NCBI GenBank assembly: GCA_036784855.1
Contig: JAZDSV010000010.1
Location: 1 to 64,000, forward strand
Length of the DNA stretch: 64,000 nucleotides
Reading direction: 5' to 3'
Origin: Aphelidium insulamus
Taxonomy: Eukaryota; Aphelidiomycota; Aphelidea; Aphelidiaceae
How positions within the stretch are numbered: the first letter of the stretch is position 1; every line of letters begins with the position of its first letter. Both the position numbers and the translations under genes were made by a program. Shown piece after piece: positions 48,915-61,397 of this stretch. The notes below the pieces were generated by a model, which was not told the DNA's origin, did not search any database, and saw only the letters and a list, made by a program, of their open reading frames with translations.

Positions 48915-49666
48915 ACTAATGGCGGTCTGCGTATGTACTTAACATACGTATAATACATGTTACACGTATACATATAATATTAATATTATATGTATATTAT
49001 ATGTATATATATATATATATATATATGTATACGTATGTATTTAGCATATAGCAATATTAAATATATAACAATATTAAACATATAAAATAAATAACAATAA
49101 CATTGCATTGCAATGTGACCTGTAGGTTCTTGAGTGTTACCTGTATTGCCGCTATGTATAAAATACGTTTGATATACATCATATTGAGAGCGCCGTGCAT
49201 AGTTGTGTCACCGAGCGTCCATACCCGTAGTTGCGTCTCCTTTGTCCTTACCCACGACGCAATGTGTGCCTTCAGACGTACATATAATAGCAGTTGCATT
49301 TGAGCAACTGTCCAGCCAACGAAAACAATCTTTAATTCTTGCACTTGTCACGCCATCAACACATTTCAATCGTTTCGTTTTAATGACAGCGTGCAACTGT
49401 TACACTGACACGTTTAGGCATAGTTGCATAATCTCTTTGCAAGCTCCTCTGACACGCTAAACTACTACTAAATAAAAACTAATAAATACAATGACACGTT
49501 AAAGCATAATATTGTAAAATCTTCACGCAAGGGGCAATCCAGGGGCTCAGCTGGTCCGATCAGCTGCGGGCACGCGTCGCGTGCCCGCAGCACGCGACGC
49601 GTGAGCGTGAAAAGCGCGCAAATTTTCGTGTCCGCTTCACGCTATTCTACAAAAAAATAGCAAGCG
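48915..49666. other. Intergenic, AT-rich palindromes and GC-rich inverted repeats
   Basis: Divergent spacer between the SMP gene and the ankyrin gene at 49667. An AT-rich, TA-repeat foldback lies at about 48960-49035. The right end has the GC-rich palindromes at 49564-49603. No gene seen; an ORF at 49057-49344 (minus) has no family resemblance. Confidence 0.45.
49564..49603. promoter_or_regulatory. Two adjacent palindromes with ACGCGT motifs
   Basis: CTGCGGGCACGCG (49564-49576) and CGCGTGCCCGCAG (49578-49590) are exact reverse complements around one T. CACGCG/CGCGTG (49591-49603) follows around one A. Both contain ACGCGT, the MluI-box bound by MBF-type factors in fungi. They lie 64-103 bases before the ATG of the ankyrin gene. 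Confidence 0.6.
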
Positions 49667-51869
49667 ATGCAACTTCCTCGTCGCGTCATGCTGCTGAATC
49701 CCGCGGTTCAGCTTCTCGTGCTGTTGGCCTCTATCTCATCCGTTCGTGCCCGTCCTGCAAAAAGCGATGGTGAACCCATGGATGTCGATGATGGTGGAGT
49801 CGATCTCGAGTCGTTGCGCACCGCCCTCAAATTGAGCATCGAAGACGATAACATCCTAGATGCCTTGTCCGCCATGAAGGAGGTTACCAACAATGGTCCA
49901 GAGATTCTGCCTGGTGCAAAAGGTTTGCTGATCGTTGTCTGCTGACCTACTCTGTCTCTATGAGGCTAATACCAGCTAGAGCTAGATGTAGTATGTCCGA
50001 TACGTCTGGATGCATTGAAGGAGCACGAAGACGAAATTAAGGCAGAGATGCAGCGCCTTGCTGATGGTTCTATATCGCAACAGATGTATCGCTTTTGTCT
50101 AGAAAGTATTGGAAGCAATGATTCCGATGCAGTTAAAAACTACCTTGATGATGAAATGTGCTAGCTACGGCTATGGAGGGTCCTATTTCGCCGTTTCATT
50201 TTGCGCCGAGTGCTGATATGGTAGAGCTGCTGGTAGATAATTACGGGATACCTATCTCGCCATCACCGGATAGGAACCTGCACGCTAGCCCCTTGGCAGC
50301 TGCAGTCGTTCGAAATGACCGCGAGGTTGCCCAAGCACTCTTGAAGCATGGCGCACCAGCAATGGAATATTACGGACAAAATCGTTTGATTATTCAAACG
50401 GCTAGATTTGGAGACACCGCCGATCTAGTAAGTGATATGCTGGAAGAAAGTATCGTTGGCCATGATGCTCCCCAATTTTTAATCGTGACATTCTTCGCAA
50501 GCTGCTGGTGCTTGCGTCAAAGTTCGACCATTTGTCCTAGCTGAAAAAATATTTCAGACCGCGTCTAAACATGGTATTACCGACGTGCTCCTGCCACCTA
50601 AAGACAACGACGGGGCTACTGCATTGCACCACGTCAAGAGTGTTAAATGGCTAAACTTCTGGTGGAAAATGGTGCGAAATCTTTTCAGCTGGATAACCGG
50701 GGGCGCACTCCGTGGGATAACGCAATTTTTGGCAGGCGGAATGATATTGTTGAGGAGTATTTGAAGACTGCACCTTATCATAAGAAAAATGCAGTATCGA
50801 CGGCATATAATTCCTTGTTACGTCAGCCTCCTATAGCTCATACATTTGACGGTCAGTTCATTACTTTTGTGTACTTACACGATCTCAACAGATTATAGTG
50901 AATTTTATTCCTCCAGCCACCAAAGACCGCGAATCGATGTTGCAATCGTTAAATGCCTAAATTTATGCGTTTAAGCTTGTGCTACGGGACACATTAGCCG
51001 GAGAGAAGTATATTGAGTGTATCGAAGCCGTTATCAATGATATTGACCTCTTGCAATCGCGCATCAATGATAAAGCTATTCGCAAGTGAGCCCGCGATTG
51101 TCCGTTTAGCCTGTATCATGTTGCGACTACTGGGGAAATGGTCGATTTTCTCAATAGTAAGGGATTTCCCATCGTGCCACACACGCCATATGGTGTATGG
51201 GAACAAGTGCGGACATTTCCAATGCCACCGCTGATGGCAGCACTGCTTCGAAACAACAAACCTGCTGCAAAGGCATTGCTTTCCCTGGGAGTATCACCGA
51301 CTGAAATTGTTGCCGATGCTCTTATTGTCGAGCACGAGTATGAGCGAACGAAAAACGTGTACCTGGTTCCTATAATTGAGCATGCAATTGAATTTGGCGA
51401 TACAAACGAAATTTTTGGGTACATGCTCGATCGTGATGTGGTTGGCATTCAGATGCATGACAGCCTGTTGCAGCCTGGATCCTATGGACGACTATTTTAT
51501 GTTGCGGCAAACGTGAACAGTATTCCTGCAGCGCGGTTGCTTTCCGCTGCGCGAAAGGGAGAATTCAATATCAAGTTGGCGTTGGAATATCGCGACACCA
51601 ACGGAATGACCGCCTTGCACCTGGCAAGCAGTGAAGAAATGACTCAATTTCTTTTGGCAAATGAAGCTGATCCGTATGCGACAGACGACAGTGGTTACAT
51701 TCCCCTCTACTATGCTGAGTGCCACATGGGGGTCCTGGGCGCGTTGTTGCGCGATGATCGTGGCGGTGGCTACGAAAAAGAAGAGATGTTTTACGCGTTA
51801 AATGCTGCCTATAAAGGTGGTTGCTCGCAAGGAATCGAATTGATGAATGCCGCATGGGGCTTCAGTTAA
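49667..51869 (+). pseudogene. Secreted ankyrin gene, broken in several places
   Basis: Starts MQLPRRVMLLNPAVQLLVLL, a signal peptide ending near VRARP. After an apparent intron (donor near 49920, acceptor near 49974) the frame reads LKEHEDEIKAEMQRLADG and stops at TAG 50162. Homology continues in another frame from 50158 (SPFHFAPSADMVELL, LHASPLAAAVVRNDREVA). It shifts again near 50490-50500 and 50640-50650 (MAKLLVENGAKSFQLDNRGR). A later block has an in-frame TGA at about 51087 before SLYHVATTGEMVDFL. The frame from 51138 to 51869 is intact (PLMAALLRNNKPAAKALLSL, TALHLASSEEMTQFLL). It resembles the ankyrin exon of the gene at 52153. So many breaks indicate true decay. A functional second gene beginning at 51138 is possible. 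Confidence 0.65.
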
Positions 51870-52152
51870 CCAGAGCCGCCTATTGGGCCGCCTGACAAGA
51901 AATTTATTCTCTGCGTCAAAACTATTCAAAATCAATAAATATTATTGCAACTACAACCATGTAGAAATAAGTACTGCGAACCAAGTGAGACGGAATCGCT
52001 TAATTGAACGGAAGGTTTTGATAATTAAGTTTTGATAATTCGCTTAATTCGCTTGAATTAAGGGGTCACAAGGAGCGCTCACTGCGGCCAATCAAATGTA
52101 ACGAGCAAAAAACGCGCACAAAAAAATGTTCTCTGCACGCGCGCCATTCACG
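51870..52152. promoter_or_regulatory. Upstream region of secreted family member 3
   Basis: AT-rich with short direct repeats of TTTTGATAATT and CGCTTAATT (52013-52055). Presumed promoter; no factor site is claimed. Confidence 0.3.
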
Positions 52153-55100
52153 ATGCAAATTAATCGCGCGATCATGCCCGCTCCAGCTGTGTATCTGCAC
52201 CTTGTGCTGCTTCTGCTCGCCGTCGCCACTCTAACTGTGGCACGCCCCATGCCGGTGCATGAGGTTGGGCCTCACGGTGGTGTAGAAGCAAGAGCTGACC
52301 GAAGTACCGGCGATATTCTCACCGCTGCTGTCAAGAATATCGGTGAAGTGAAAGCGAGAGCTGGTGATGAAAGTTGGCACTCCTTGCTTATTTCGTACTT
52401 GCACTCCGGTGAAATTGACAACGTAATTGGCATCTTAAATCATTTTGCCCAAGATGATCCTGCCACGCTGCGCGACATCCTCAGCGACGATGATACTCGG
52501 CGCAGTTTGCATCTGTACATCGACAATGCCGAGCTGATGCCGCTATTCGAGGCAGCCGACCTGCCTCACGATTTGCCGGTACAGGAAAAGTTCCGTGATG
52601 CCATCAACCGTGGTCGCAAGGAAGAAGCACTCAACATTTTGAACACGATTATCGCGCAGAATCCGCGCGAGGCGCGCAACATGCTCCGCGAGGGTAAATT
52701 TCAGTTGGGCGTGCTTATTTTGGACACGCTGGCTGATCAGGAGTTGGGCGACGACACATCGCTGGAGATGAATTTTTTGGAAGGGCTTGCAGCTGGTAAC
52801 AAGACCTGTGTGCTAGACGAAATGTTTGGCTTGCGGCTTGAGCGCCCTCTTTTGTTTGCGGCATTGGTGTCCAACGCCAGGCTGGCACCAATATTTAAGC
52901 TGGCCGGGGTGGACACGCAGTTTGCTGCGCAATTTGACGGCACTCCTGGCATTGACAAGGAAATACAAATCCCGGCGTGGAAAAAAGAGTTTCTGGCCAA
53001 TTACCATCAACACAACTACATACGTGCAATGGAAATTGTGCGTCTGCTGGCGCATGCATCTCATGATGATGCAATCGAGGTCCTATCAATGGTGAAATTT
53101 TCCGATATGTTATTCCCCGTGCTCAGACCACAATATTTGGATAACGCATTCTACGACCCGATGCAAAAACTGGACTACATAGGCGTTAGACTGTTGCTGG
53201 TGGCGCAGAGGCGCAATAAGCGCCTGGGAGTCACTTACGAGAGTTTGATAAGCTCGCCGGAACTCTTGCCCCTCCTTCATCTGGCCATCATTGATGCGCC
53301 GCAGACTGGGGACGCCGCGGACATGACTAGCTGGCGTAACGAGCTGCGGGAATGCGACTACCGGAATGTGACGGGTGCTGCGCGACTGCTTGGAATGCTG
53401 CCCCGCGACATTGCGTTTCATGCATTGGACAACATTCAACTAATTTACGGCTTTTTCCTCTATTCTTTTGCTCAAGCAGGCTACGATGTCGATGTTGCGG
53501 GCAGTGTCAAGGCTAGACTAAGCATATTGGCCGCCGCAATATACAATGGCAATAGGAACGATGTGGGCGTGGCCATGTACGACCTCAGCGTATATCATGC
53601 ACCATTATACCACGCCATGGTACAAAGCCCAGAAATGGAACAACTATTCGCCGTTACCTGTAAATCATTCACTCCGGGCGTGTCGATCGAAGAGCACGCA
53701 GGACGATTTGCCACTCTAGCTGATAGCGGAGAGTATAAAGCTGCCCTTGAGCAACTCATGACACTGATTCATTTGGCGCCCCAGCTTGCAATCATTCGGA
53801 TGCGAGAGAACAACCGCCTAGCAAATATAGTATCTGGCGTGCTCGAAGAAGAGCACGGCACAGACTTTGACCTCAATCAGTATTTGGATCTGGAGCCGTT
53901 TATGGAACTCAACTACTTGGGTGCATACAATAGCATGGAAGCATTGAAGGAGAAACACCCTAAGTTGTACCAGGCGATTCACATCTCACCAAAGCTGGAG
54001 AAATTGTGCTTGATGGCCAAGGAGACACCGTCACACGTGAGTTCTTCATTATGCTTAATGATTATTTGACTAATCATCAATTATGTAGGATTTTCAGTAT
54101 TACGAGACCGACCAGCAGTTCTTTGAACCAGTACAACCACGAGTAAACCAGCTGGAAGATTTGCAGATGGAAATGGTGATGTGCCTAACAACGCCGCATG
54201 ACGATGTTGTGCAACATGCCCGTGAAGTACATGCAATTCTACAGCAAATTCAAGATGCATATCCAGAAGAGGCCAAAGAATTCAGTAGCGATCCAGAAAT
54301 CATTTCTCTTTTCCAGCGCGCTCAAGCTGAACAGGAAAGTGTCGCCAATGAGTATTTGGGTGTCGCTGATGACGACAACGGTGACAGGATTACGAACTTC
54401 CAGGACGCTGTCGCTACCGAACAGGGGAATGTAGACGAAAAGAACATTGAGAATTTGCGCGCTGCTCTAGACGTTAATGACCTGGACGCGTACAACGTTG
54501 CTGCATTCAAATTGATGGAACACGGCGTTGATGTGCCTCCCATGTCCGTAGCCCAAGAAGGTACAGTTGATCCAGTGGTAACCGAGGATTCATCAATGGC
54601 ACCACCAGCAAAGCGCCGACAAGTGCACTCTGCAGCAGCACATTATTGTGCAGAAACAATGGCTGTTAGGGATGATCTTGCTGAGCCAAAGCAGCCCATC
54701 CGAATTGCCATGAATGGCGACCCTGAACAAGGGTGGATCGAGCAAAAAGGCGGCTTTACCGACCCTGTTCATCTCAAACGCGACTCGACATTGCATGGTA
54801 GCTGCACAGATACTAATAGTAATAACTAATATTGTGCAGACGAGCAACTCCAAGAGCCTGCAATGAATCAGCAGCAACACGATAGTGCATATCGCCCAAT
54901 GGCACTAAATGAAATCACGGAGGTCATACAGCACACCATCAGCTATCTTGGTAGGGGTAGCACGCTTGAGCAACAAGTAGCTGCCTGCTTGCAATCGGTG
55001 CAAGGGGATAACTTCAATGCTTTGCAAAAGTTGCTCACTGGCAACGTGAAGGCCTACATTCGAATGCGCGAGATTTCTCTGCTACATGCCGCCACATCAG

Positions 55101-55849
55101 CCAAAATGGCAAATTATCTGGTTCAAGTGCACCAGATGCCGGTCGACCTACCATTGAAATGTCCGCCCACAGTGCGCCGACCGGAGCACTACAATGAAGT
55201 TTGCCAGACGCCGCCACTCTACGCTGCAATTGCGCGAAACAACCGTAAGTTGGTACAAGCACTGATGGTGAACGGAGCCGATGCCATGTACAAAGTCGAT
55301 GAAGTGCCGATTGTGGCTGCTGCAGTCATTTCTTCTGATACAGTGGACTTGCTGAATGACATATTGACGATGAATGAGAAGGCGATTAGTACAGACACAT
55401 ACGTGGTGCTGCTGGTTGTAGCGGCATCAGTGGACAATGTCAATGCGGCGGTCACAATCTTTGGTGCTGTTCGCCGCAAAAACATTGATTTAGCGAGTAC
55501 AATGTCGACGCTTGGTGCCAACTCCCCGCTGCACCTGGCTGCGAGTGTCGACATGGTTCAACTCTTAGTTGCAAATGGAGCCGATCCGCTTTATGCACCA
55601 AACGGCATCCCGGAGGACTCGGCGCTAATGCTGGCCATCACGAGCTGTAAGGACAAACTGGTGCGTGCAATGCTTCCATTTGTTGGCACCAGCTGCACCC
55701 AGGAACAGCGTGACACGTTGCTAATGTCGGCCGAACGCAACTGTCCTGCGGTACTTGAAGCCATGACGGCCTTGTGGGGTGCAGGCCGTGCCGAGGCAAA
55801 GGTCACTGGCAACCATGGTGACAGCGATATCTTCACCGACTTGAACTAG
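52153..55849 (+). CDS. Unknown secreted family, member 3, fused to ankyrin repeats
   Basis: Exons 52153-54036, 54089-54797 and 54840-55849 join in frame to 1200 residues with no breaks. The signal peptide MQINRAIMPAPAVYLHLVLL was chosen over the ATG at 52126 by match to the paralogues. Exon 1 has helical repeats, LRLERPLLFAALVSNARL, LAGVDTQFAAQF, HLAIIDAPQT and LGMLPRDIAFHALDN. Exon 2 begins with the DLQ module (LEDLQMEMVMCLTTPHDDVV) and ends near NGDPEQGWIEQKGG. Exon 3 carries ankyrin units (SLLHAATSAKMANYLVQV, PPLYAAIARNNRKLVQALM, SPLHLAASVDMVQLLVANGA). This is the reference copy of the family. No known catalytic motif is seen. Its acidic, helical build and secretion suggest a binding protein. 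Confidence 0.82.
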
Positions 55850-56091
55850 GAGTAGCCGAGTAAAGCTCTCTAAAGCTCTTTAAATCCACACCACTCACTC
55901 ACACACACAATCGATTATGTGAGGCACAATAGGAGACACACACACACACACACACACACACTTTCAATAGACACATACACAATATGTGTCTGTACTTATA
56001 CACTTATCAAGACAGTATCTATAGATACTGTCTTGATATACATTGTGATATGCAAGTTTCTACAGACTCTCACAGCAGACACGATTGTCCA
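55850..56091. other. Spacer with CA microsatellite and long palindrome
   Basis: Contains (AC)n at about 55934-55960 and the 34-bp palindrome 56005-56038, directly upstream of the UFD1-like gene. Confidence 0.6.
56005..56038. repeat. Perfect 34-bp palindrome
   Basis: The 17-nt half TATCAAGACAGTATCTA is followed at once by its exact reverse complement, with no loop. It ends 53 bases before the chosen ATG of the UFD1-like gene. Confidence 0.92.
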
Positions 56092-58870
56092 ATGCAATGC
56101 TGGACGCTGGCCGCCCGGTTGAACGTCGCGCTGCCCGGCGACAAGGTGCACCTGCCGCCAGACTGTCTGGAAGCGCTGCTGCACACTGACACACCCGCCA
56201 CGGCACACCGCGCACCGTCCCCATCGTCACCCGCCACCCCGTTGCTATTCACATTCCGCCTGGACAAGATGGGTGGTGGCGGTACATCGACCGTGGGCAC
56301 CGCGGCAGTGTATGCCGGTGTGGCCGAGTTCACGGCCCCGACTGGCACCGTCCAACTGTCGCCGTACCTGTGGCACGCATTACAGCTGCCATCAACTACA
56401 TCTACACCATCTACATGCATCACCACTACTACCGCCACCACTGCCGCCACTACTACCGCCACCACCGCCGCCATTACTGCCAGTACCATCACGGTGACGC
56501 GGTACAGCTTGATGCGCGGAGTGTTTGCACGGTTTGAACCGACCAGCGACGCGTACAACCGGTTTAGCGATGTGCGCGCGGTGCTGGAACGCACGCTGCG
56601 ACAGTCATTCACCACGCTGACACTCGGGGGCGTGGTGGCTGTCAGCACGCCCACGGCGCAGTGCGACTTTATTGTGCGCCATCTGCGCGGCGAACAAGTT
56701 GCTATTGATGATGGTGCTGGTGGTGATGATGCTGGTGGTGAAGGCGGTGGCCGTGATAGTGATGGAGCTGAAGACGAAGCAGTGCCAGCTGAAGTGACTG
56801 ATGCAGAGGCTCAGGGCGTCGACGGGGCAAGTTATGTTACTGTGCCATGTCTGCATTATATATTACAATTAATTGTAATACGAGTAGGTCGTGGTTATAG
56901 ACACGGACTTGTCGGTGGAGATTGTGCCGCCTCTGGCTGCCAGTGGTAGTGCTGTCATTGTTAATCAATCCACTCCATCGCCGGTGGTGGTGGAAGCGCC
57001 TGTTGATGGCGCGCCGGTTCCCTTTTCACTGTCAAGCACGCAACCTGCGGCCCACATTCAGGTCGGTGTGTGCATTGATTATTGCAAGTTGATTATCGCA
57101 AGTTGAACTCTGTCAGGTTCCATTGGGGGACAAGAAGGGCTGCGTGGTGCGCGTCACAACCACCGCTCATGCTGCTGGGAAACGATTGTGTGCGGTGGCG
57201 TCGATACGCTGCACACCCGCCACCCTGCTGGACCACGAGTGGATGGCGCTGGGTGCCGATACAGGGACCGTGGAACTGGCGGTGCCAAATGCTCTCTCCA
57301 GCCGCCCCATCACTTCCACCGCACCCGATGGACACTTGTATGTCACCGCGTGGTTACATGACATGCACTGGCTTCAGCATGGGGGTGCCGCGGTGGAGTG
57401 CACTGTGTTGGCCGTGTCGATACCCGCTCCGGATGTGGAACAGCAAGCAGCCGGCAATCAAGCAGAACAACGAACTACTACGGCTGACAGCGCCACGTCA
57501 CCGTGTGGCAATTGCGGCGCGCAGATCCCGGTGGCCAGCCGCGAACGCCATGAAGCCTTCTGCCGGCGAAACAATGTGCGCTGCGATTTCTGTGGCCGCC
57601 TTCTCAAGGTGTCAGCTCGGCAATCGCACTGGCACTGCGACGACCAGTGTCCATTTGTAGGTGAATTGATTTATGAAATGCATTTATTAAATGCAAGTGC
57701 AGGTGTCAGATAGTGATCTGCACCGCGAAAAGCACCTGGAGTATGTGCACAAACTGGTCGAGTGTCCGTGCGGTGCGGCACCGATGCAAATGTCTGCGCG
57801 GCAACGGCACCGACTCGCCGACTGTCCGTCCCGCTTAATAATCTGTCGCTACTGCCACACTCTGGCAGAAGCCGGTAACTATTAGTACTTATTATGTCGT
57901 GTGCGGATGTGACGCTAACGAATGAAACAACATTAGGCCCACGATCCACCATCGCCAGAGACATTATTGTCCCCGGGGCGCCAGTGTCGGAGCACGAATC
58001 CCGCTGTGGGAGCAGGACAATAAACTGCGCCACCTGTAGCCGCGCCGTGCAACTACGGGACGTCACACTGCACATGCAGATCTACCACACCGCTGTCACC
58101 GCACCTACGCGGCCGCCATCCACAGCACGGCCAGCTGCAGCCACTGCAGTGCCGCAGTACACCCGCTGTAGCAATGCAAGATGCATCAGACCTCGTAGCA
58201 ACTCCACTAATGGCGGCACGCCATCCCTGTGCACTGGGTGCATGGCCATTGTGTGGCGCACCAGTGCTGGAGCTGCACCGGTCAATACCCGCGACCGGTT
58301 CCAGTCGCTGGTTCGCACCTACTTTGACCAGCTGGGTATCGGCTGTGGACGCCCGGATTGTGACAATGAGGTCGGTCATTATATATACATATAATATATA
58401 AATATATATATATATATATATTATATGTATATATATAATACATCCCATAATATAATCTTGACACTGACATGGTGCAGATGTGCGCGACATCGCCTGGAGC
58501 TGGCAACGAGCGAGCGGCCACAGCAAAGCCGACCGATCTGGCAGTGATAGCCGTAGAGCTGGCTCGTCGCACAGATTCCACACCGGACAGCACTCCAGAT
58601 GCCACCACCACGAACACGGTTCCTGTGCTGGATGCTGCCTCTAGGTACTGTGTCTGTCTGCCGACCCGGACAGCAGATCAGGCATGGCGGCGGGTGATGG
58701 CGCTCACTGATCTTGGCTACGATGTCGAGTCGGCGGCGCAGGCGTGGCATGCAGTCACCGATAAAGATATAGGCGGCAATGATGAACTGGATGATGAAGA
58801 GCGCACCACGCGGCTACTTGGACGGGCAGTCACTTGGCTGCTGGAGTACGCGTCACACAGACAGCAATGA
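56092..58870 (+). CDS. UFD1-domain protein with TRAF-type zinc fingers and AZUL-like finger
   Basis: Six exons (56092-56841, 56888-57061, 57117-57656, 57703-57874, 57985-58370, 58478-58870) give 804 residues. The UFD1 fold has LNVALPGDKVHLPPDCLEAL, GVAEFTAPTGTVQLSPYLW, then FSDVRAVLERTLRQSFTTLT and the ending VVIDTDLSVEI. Cys/His fingers follow: CGNCGAQIPVASRERHEAFC, CDFCGRLLK, CPCGAAPMQMSARQRH and CATCSRAVQL. The last part reads YFDQLGIGCGRPDCDNE-MCATSP across a splice, like the zinc-binding AZUL domain of UBE3A. The product likely works with Cdc48/p97 and ubiquitin. The first donor (56842 or 56836) and the ATG (56092 or 56050) are less certain. Fungal relatives with UFD1 plus fingers exist as far as I recall. 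Confidence 0.82.
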
Positions 58871-59226
58871 TTATATGATGATGATAGTCTCTGTTACATT
58901 GTGAGCCTTGGAGATATATAACTAACTGTGGTCACATATTTACTTTAAGCCACACGTGCATATATGTATATATTTACACAGTGTTAAGCGCTCTATAACA
59001 ATCTGTATTAAGCCATCTGTTGTAAATGACGCGCAATGACACACTGGCACCGCGTGGCTGACGTAATTTCAATAATCTGGCGCCGCTTACACATCGCGTC
59101 GTTGCTCTTCTCTCTGTCTCTCTTCAGTCTCTCTCTCAGTGTCTCTCTCTGACTCTCACTCCTATATCCATTTATACATACATATATACATCCACCAGCC
59201 ACCACAGCAAGTGCACATATAGCCAG
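58871..59226. other. Intergenic, CT-rich before lipase gene
   Basis: About 350 bases; a CTCT-rich stretch (59100-59165) precedes the start of the lipase gene, as in many fungal promoters. No gene. Confidence 0.4.
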
Positions 59227-61282
59227 ATGCAACTGCTGAGCGACGATGCTCTGCTGTTTGGCCCGGTGCTGATGACAACCTTTCTCCCGGCGCGGCTGTC
59301 GGACCCCATGCACATTGCGCTGATTGCGGGCGCCCTGACCGCCCATCGAGTACTGCACGGACACGGCCACGTGCGCTGGCAACTGGTGCCCCTGCTCTGC
59401 GTCCAGGGTCTGCAGCTGGCCGGATGCGCGCTCCGACTGGCGGTGCCGGCCCTGGTGCCCGCGTCACTGCTGGCCGTGTCGCCATCAGCCATCAACACCG
59501 TGTGCCGGTGGTTGATGGCCAGGTGGTTGGTGGTGCCGCGTGCTGTGCAGCTGTTGGCGGTGTGTGCGTCCAGCGCGCTCTCCTGGATGCTGCCAGTGTT
59601 TCGACTGCCCGCGCCCACCGGTGACCGTGGCATCGCGCATGCCGCCACCGTCTTCACAGAGTGCGTACATAGTACATGTGTGTGTGCACTGACAAGTGTA
59701 TGTGTTGTGTGTGTGTGTGTGTGTATTGCCATATGCTTATTGTATTACTACAATATATGCTACACTATAATCCTTCTTGTCTACATAATTGTCCATTTTA
59801 TTGCTCACTGCCCTCTGTATCACAAGCAAGCATACATACATTCACTGTTAATATGCACTCTTTATACATGTGTACTCTACTAACTCTAAACTATTTGTAG
59901 CCAGTCGAGGGAGATGTGGTCGCTGTATGACGCAGAGGGCGGAGAGTTTGCCGCGCCAGCAGTAAACTACCTGACCAATGATCGGCGAGAGTACCGGGAG
60001 AGGCCACGTCGACTTGCGGTGCGCATCTGGTACCCGACCACCGACAGCCACTTCAACCACAGCGATCGGGTGGCGCGGATGACTGCGCCCTATGTGCCGC
60101 ACATGGCACAGCGACGCCGCTATCTCGCCGCGGCCATGAAGGTCCCCCAGTTTGCCGTGTCGCACTTGTGGCACGTCGCAACCGGTGCCGTGGGTGCCGA
60201 TTCTCCCTCGCAGCCGTTGCCCGCGCTGGACTGCTCTACTTCAAGCGACAGTGATGGTTGGCACAGTGGTGGACAGCTGCCGGTGGTGGTGTTCTCGCAC
60301 GGCTACTGTTCCACGTGTGACTTTAGCGCCGCCTTCATTCAGCAGCTGGTGTCGTGCGGGTACGTGGTGGCTGCCGTGGAGCACACCGGCGACGCCATTG
60401 CCGCCTATTTCTCCGACAGCGGCAAGGTGATCCACTTTGATGCCGATGTGCCGGCCGTGATTGCCGACTCCAAGGACCCGGAGCCGGCCGAGCTGCTGTG
60501 GCGCTTCCGACGCCGCCAACTGGACATCAGGACACGTGATGTGTCGTTTGTGCTGGACTGTCTGCAGCGGCTGAACAGCGGGGGTGTTGTCGTCGACGAC
60601 AAGAATACAATGGACAACCATAGCGACATATTGGACTTTGAGCGCTTGTCGGCACTGTTTCAGCACCGGCTCGATCTGTCCCGTGTGGCCGCCATTGGCC
60701 GTACGTTCTTGCTACTGTTGATTTGTTAATAAGTGCCGTGTTACATGCCTGTAGACTCGCTGGGCGGGGCGACGGCAGTGTGCGCCGCGGCTGCTGACCG
60801 TCGAATCCGCCATGTCATTGGGTAGGTCAATTTACTCCCACTGCATACAATAACACCACGTCAGGCTGGACGCATGGATGTCGGTGGTGCCGCCATCGGT
60901 GACCGAGGCGGGGCTGCAGGTGCCCACGATGCTCATCCAGGCAGAGACGTTCTTTGCGGCCGACGAGTACTTTGGCCGGTCGAATGATGATGACTCGGCG
61001 CGACTAGTGGCATCCACGGCGCGCGGTGAATGCATGGCCCTGCTACTGCGCATACGCCAGGCAACACATCAAGACTTTCTGGACGTGCCGCTGTTTGCCC
61101 CGCGTATCACCGCTCTTCTGGGCTATGCCGGCCCGATACAGCCGGCGCAGATGCAGCGACTCCTGGGACAAGTTTGCGTGGCGTTTTTGAATAATGGACA
61201 CAAGCACGGTGCCGTGCCAGATGTGCTGCAGCGCCCCGAGACGCTACACCCGGCCATGTACCGCCAGCAGTTAATAACATAG
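59227..61282 (+). CDS. PAF-acetylhydrolase-like lipase with membrane N-terminus
   Basis: Exons 59227-59660, 59901-60700, 60755-60821 and 60865-61282 join to 572 residues. Exon 1 encodes several hydrophobic helices (LLCVQGLQLAGCALRLAV, LLAVCASSALSWMLPV). The catalytic domain begins with LAVRIWYPTT. It has FSHGYCSTCDFS (oxyanion strand), VEHTGDA, the nucleophile elbow GHSLGG rebuilt across the second splice, IGLDAWM with the acid, and ATHQDFLDVP with the His. These are the Ser, Asp and His of the PAF-acetylhydrolase (phospholipase A2 group VII) family, which removes short or oxidised acyl chains from phospholipids. A membrane-spanning N-terminus occurs in fungal members. Frames are clean. Confidence 0.88.
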
Positions 61283-61397
61283 CTATATATTTATCTTCAT
61301 ATGTATGTAGTATTTAAATAGTCCTTAATATATATTTATCTCTCTAGCTATTATTATTATGGCAGATAATAATAGATAGACACACCGAACGCCCACA

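Noticed and set aside
48960-49035. AT-rich foldback as replication origin
   Set aside because: Only TA-repeat palindromes; no other origin feature can be supported from sequence alone.
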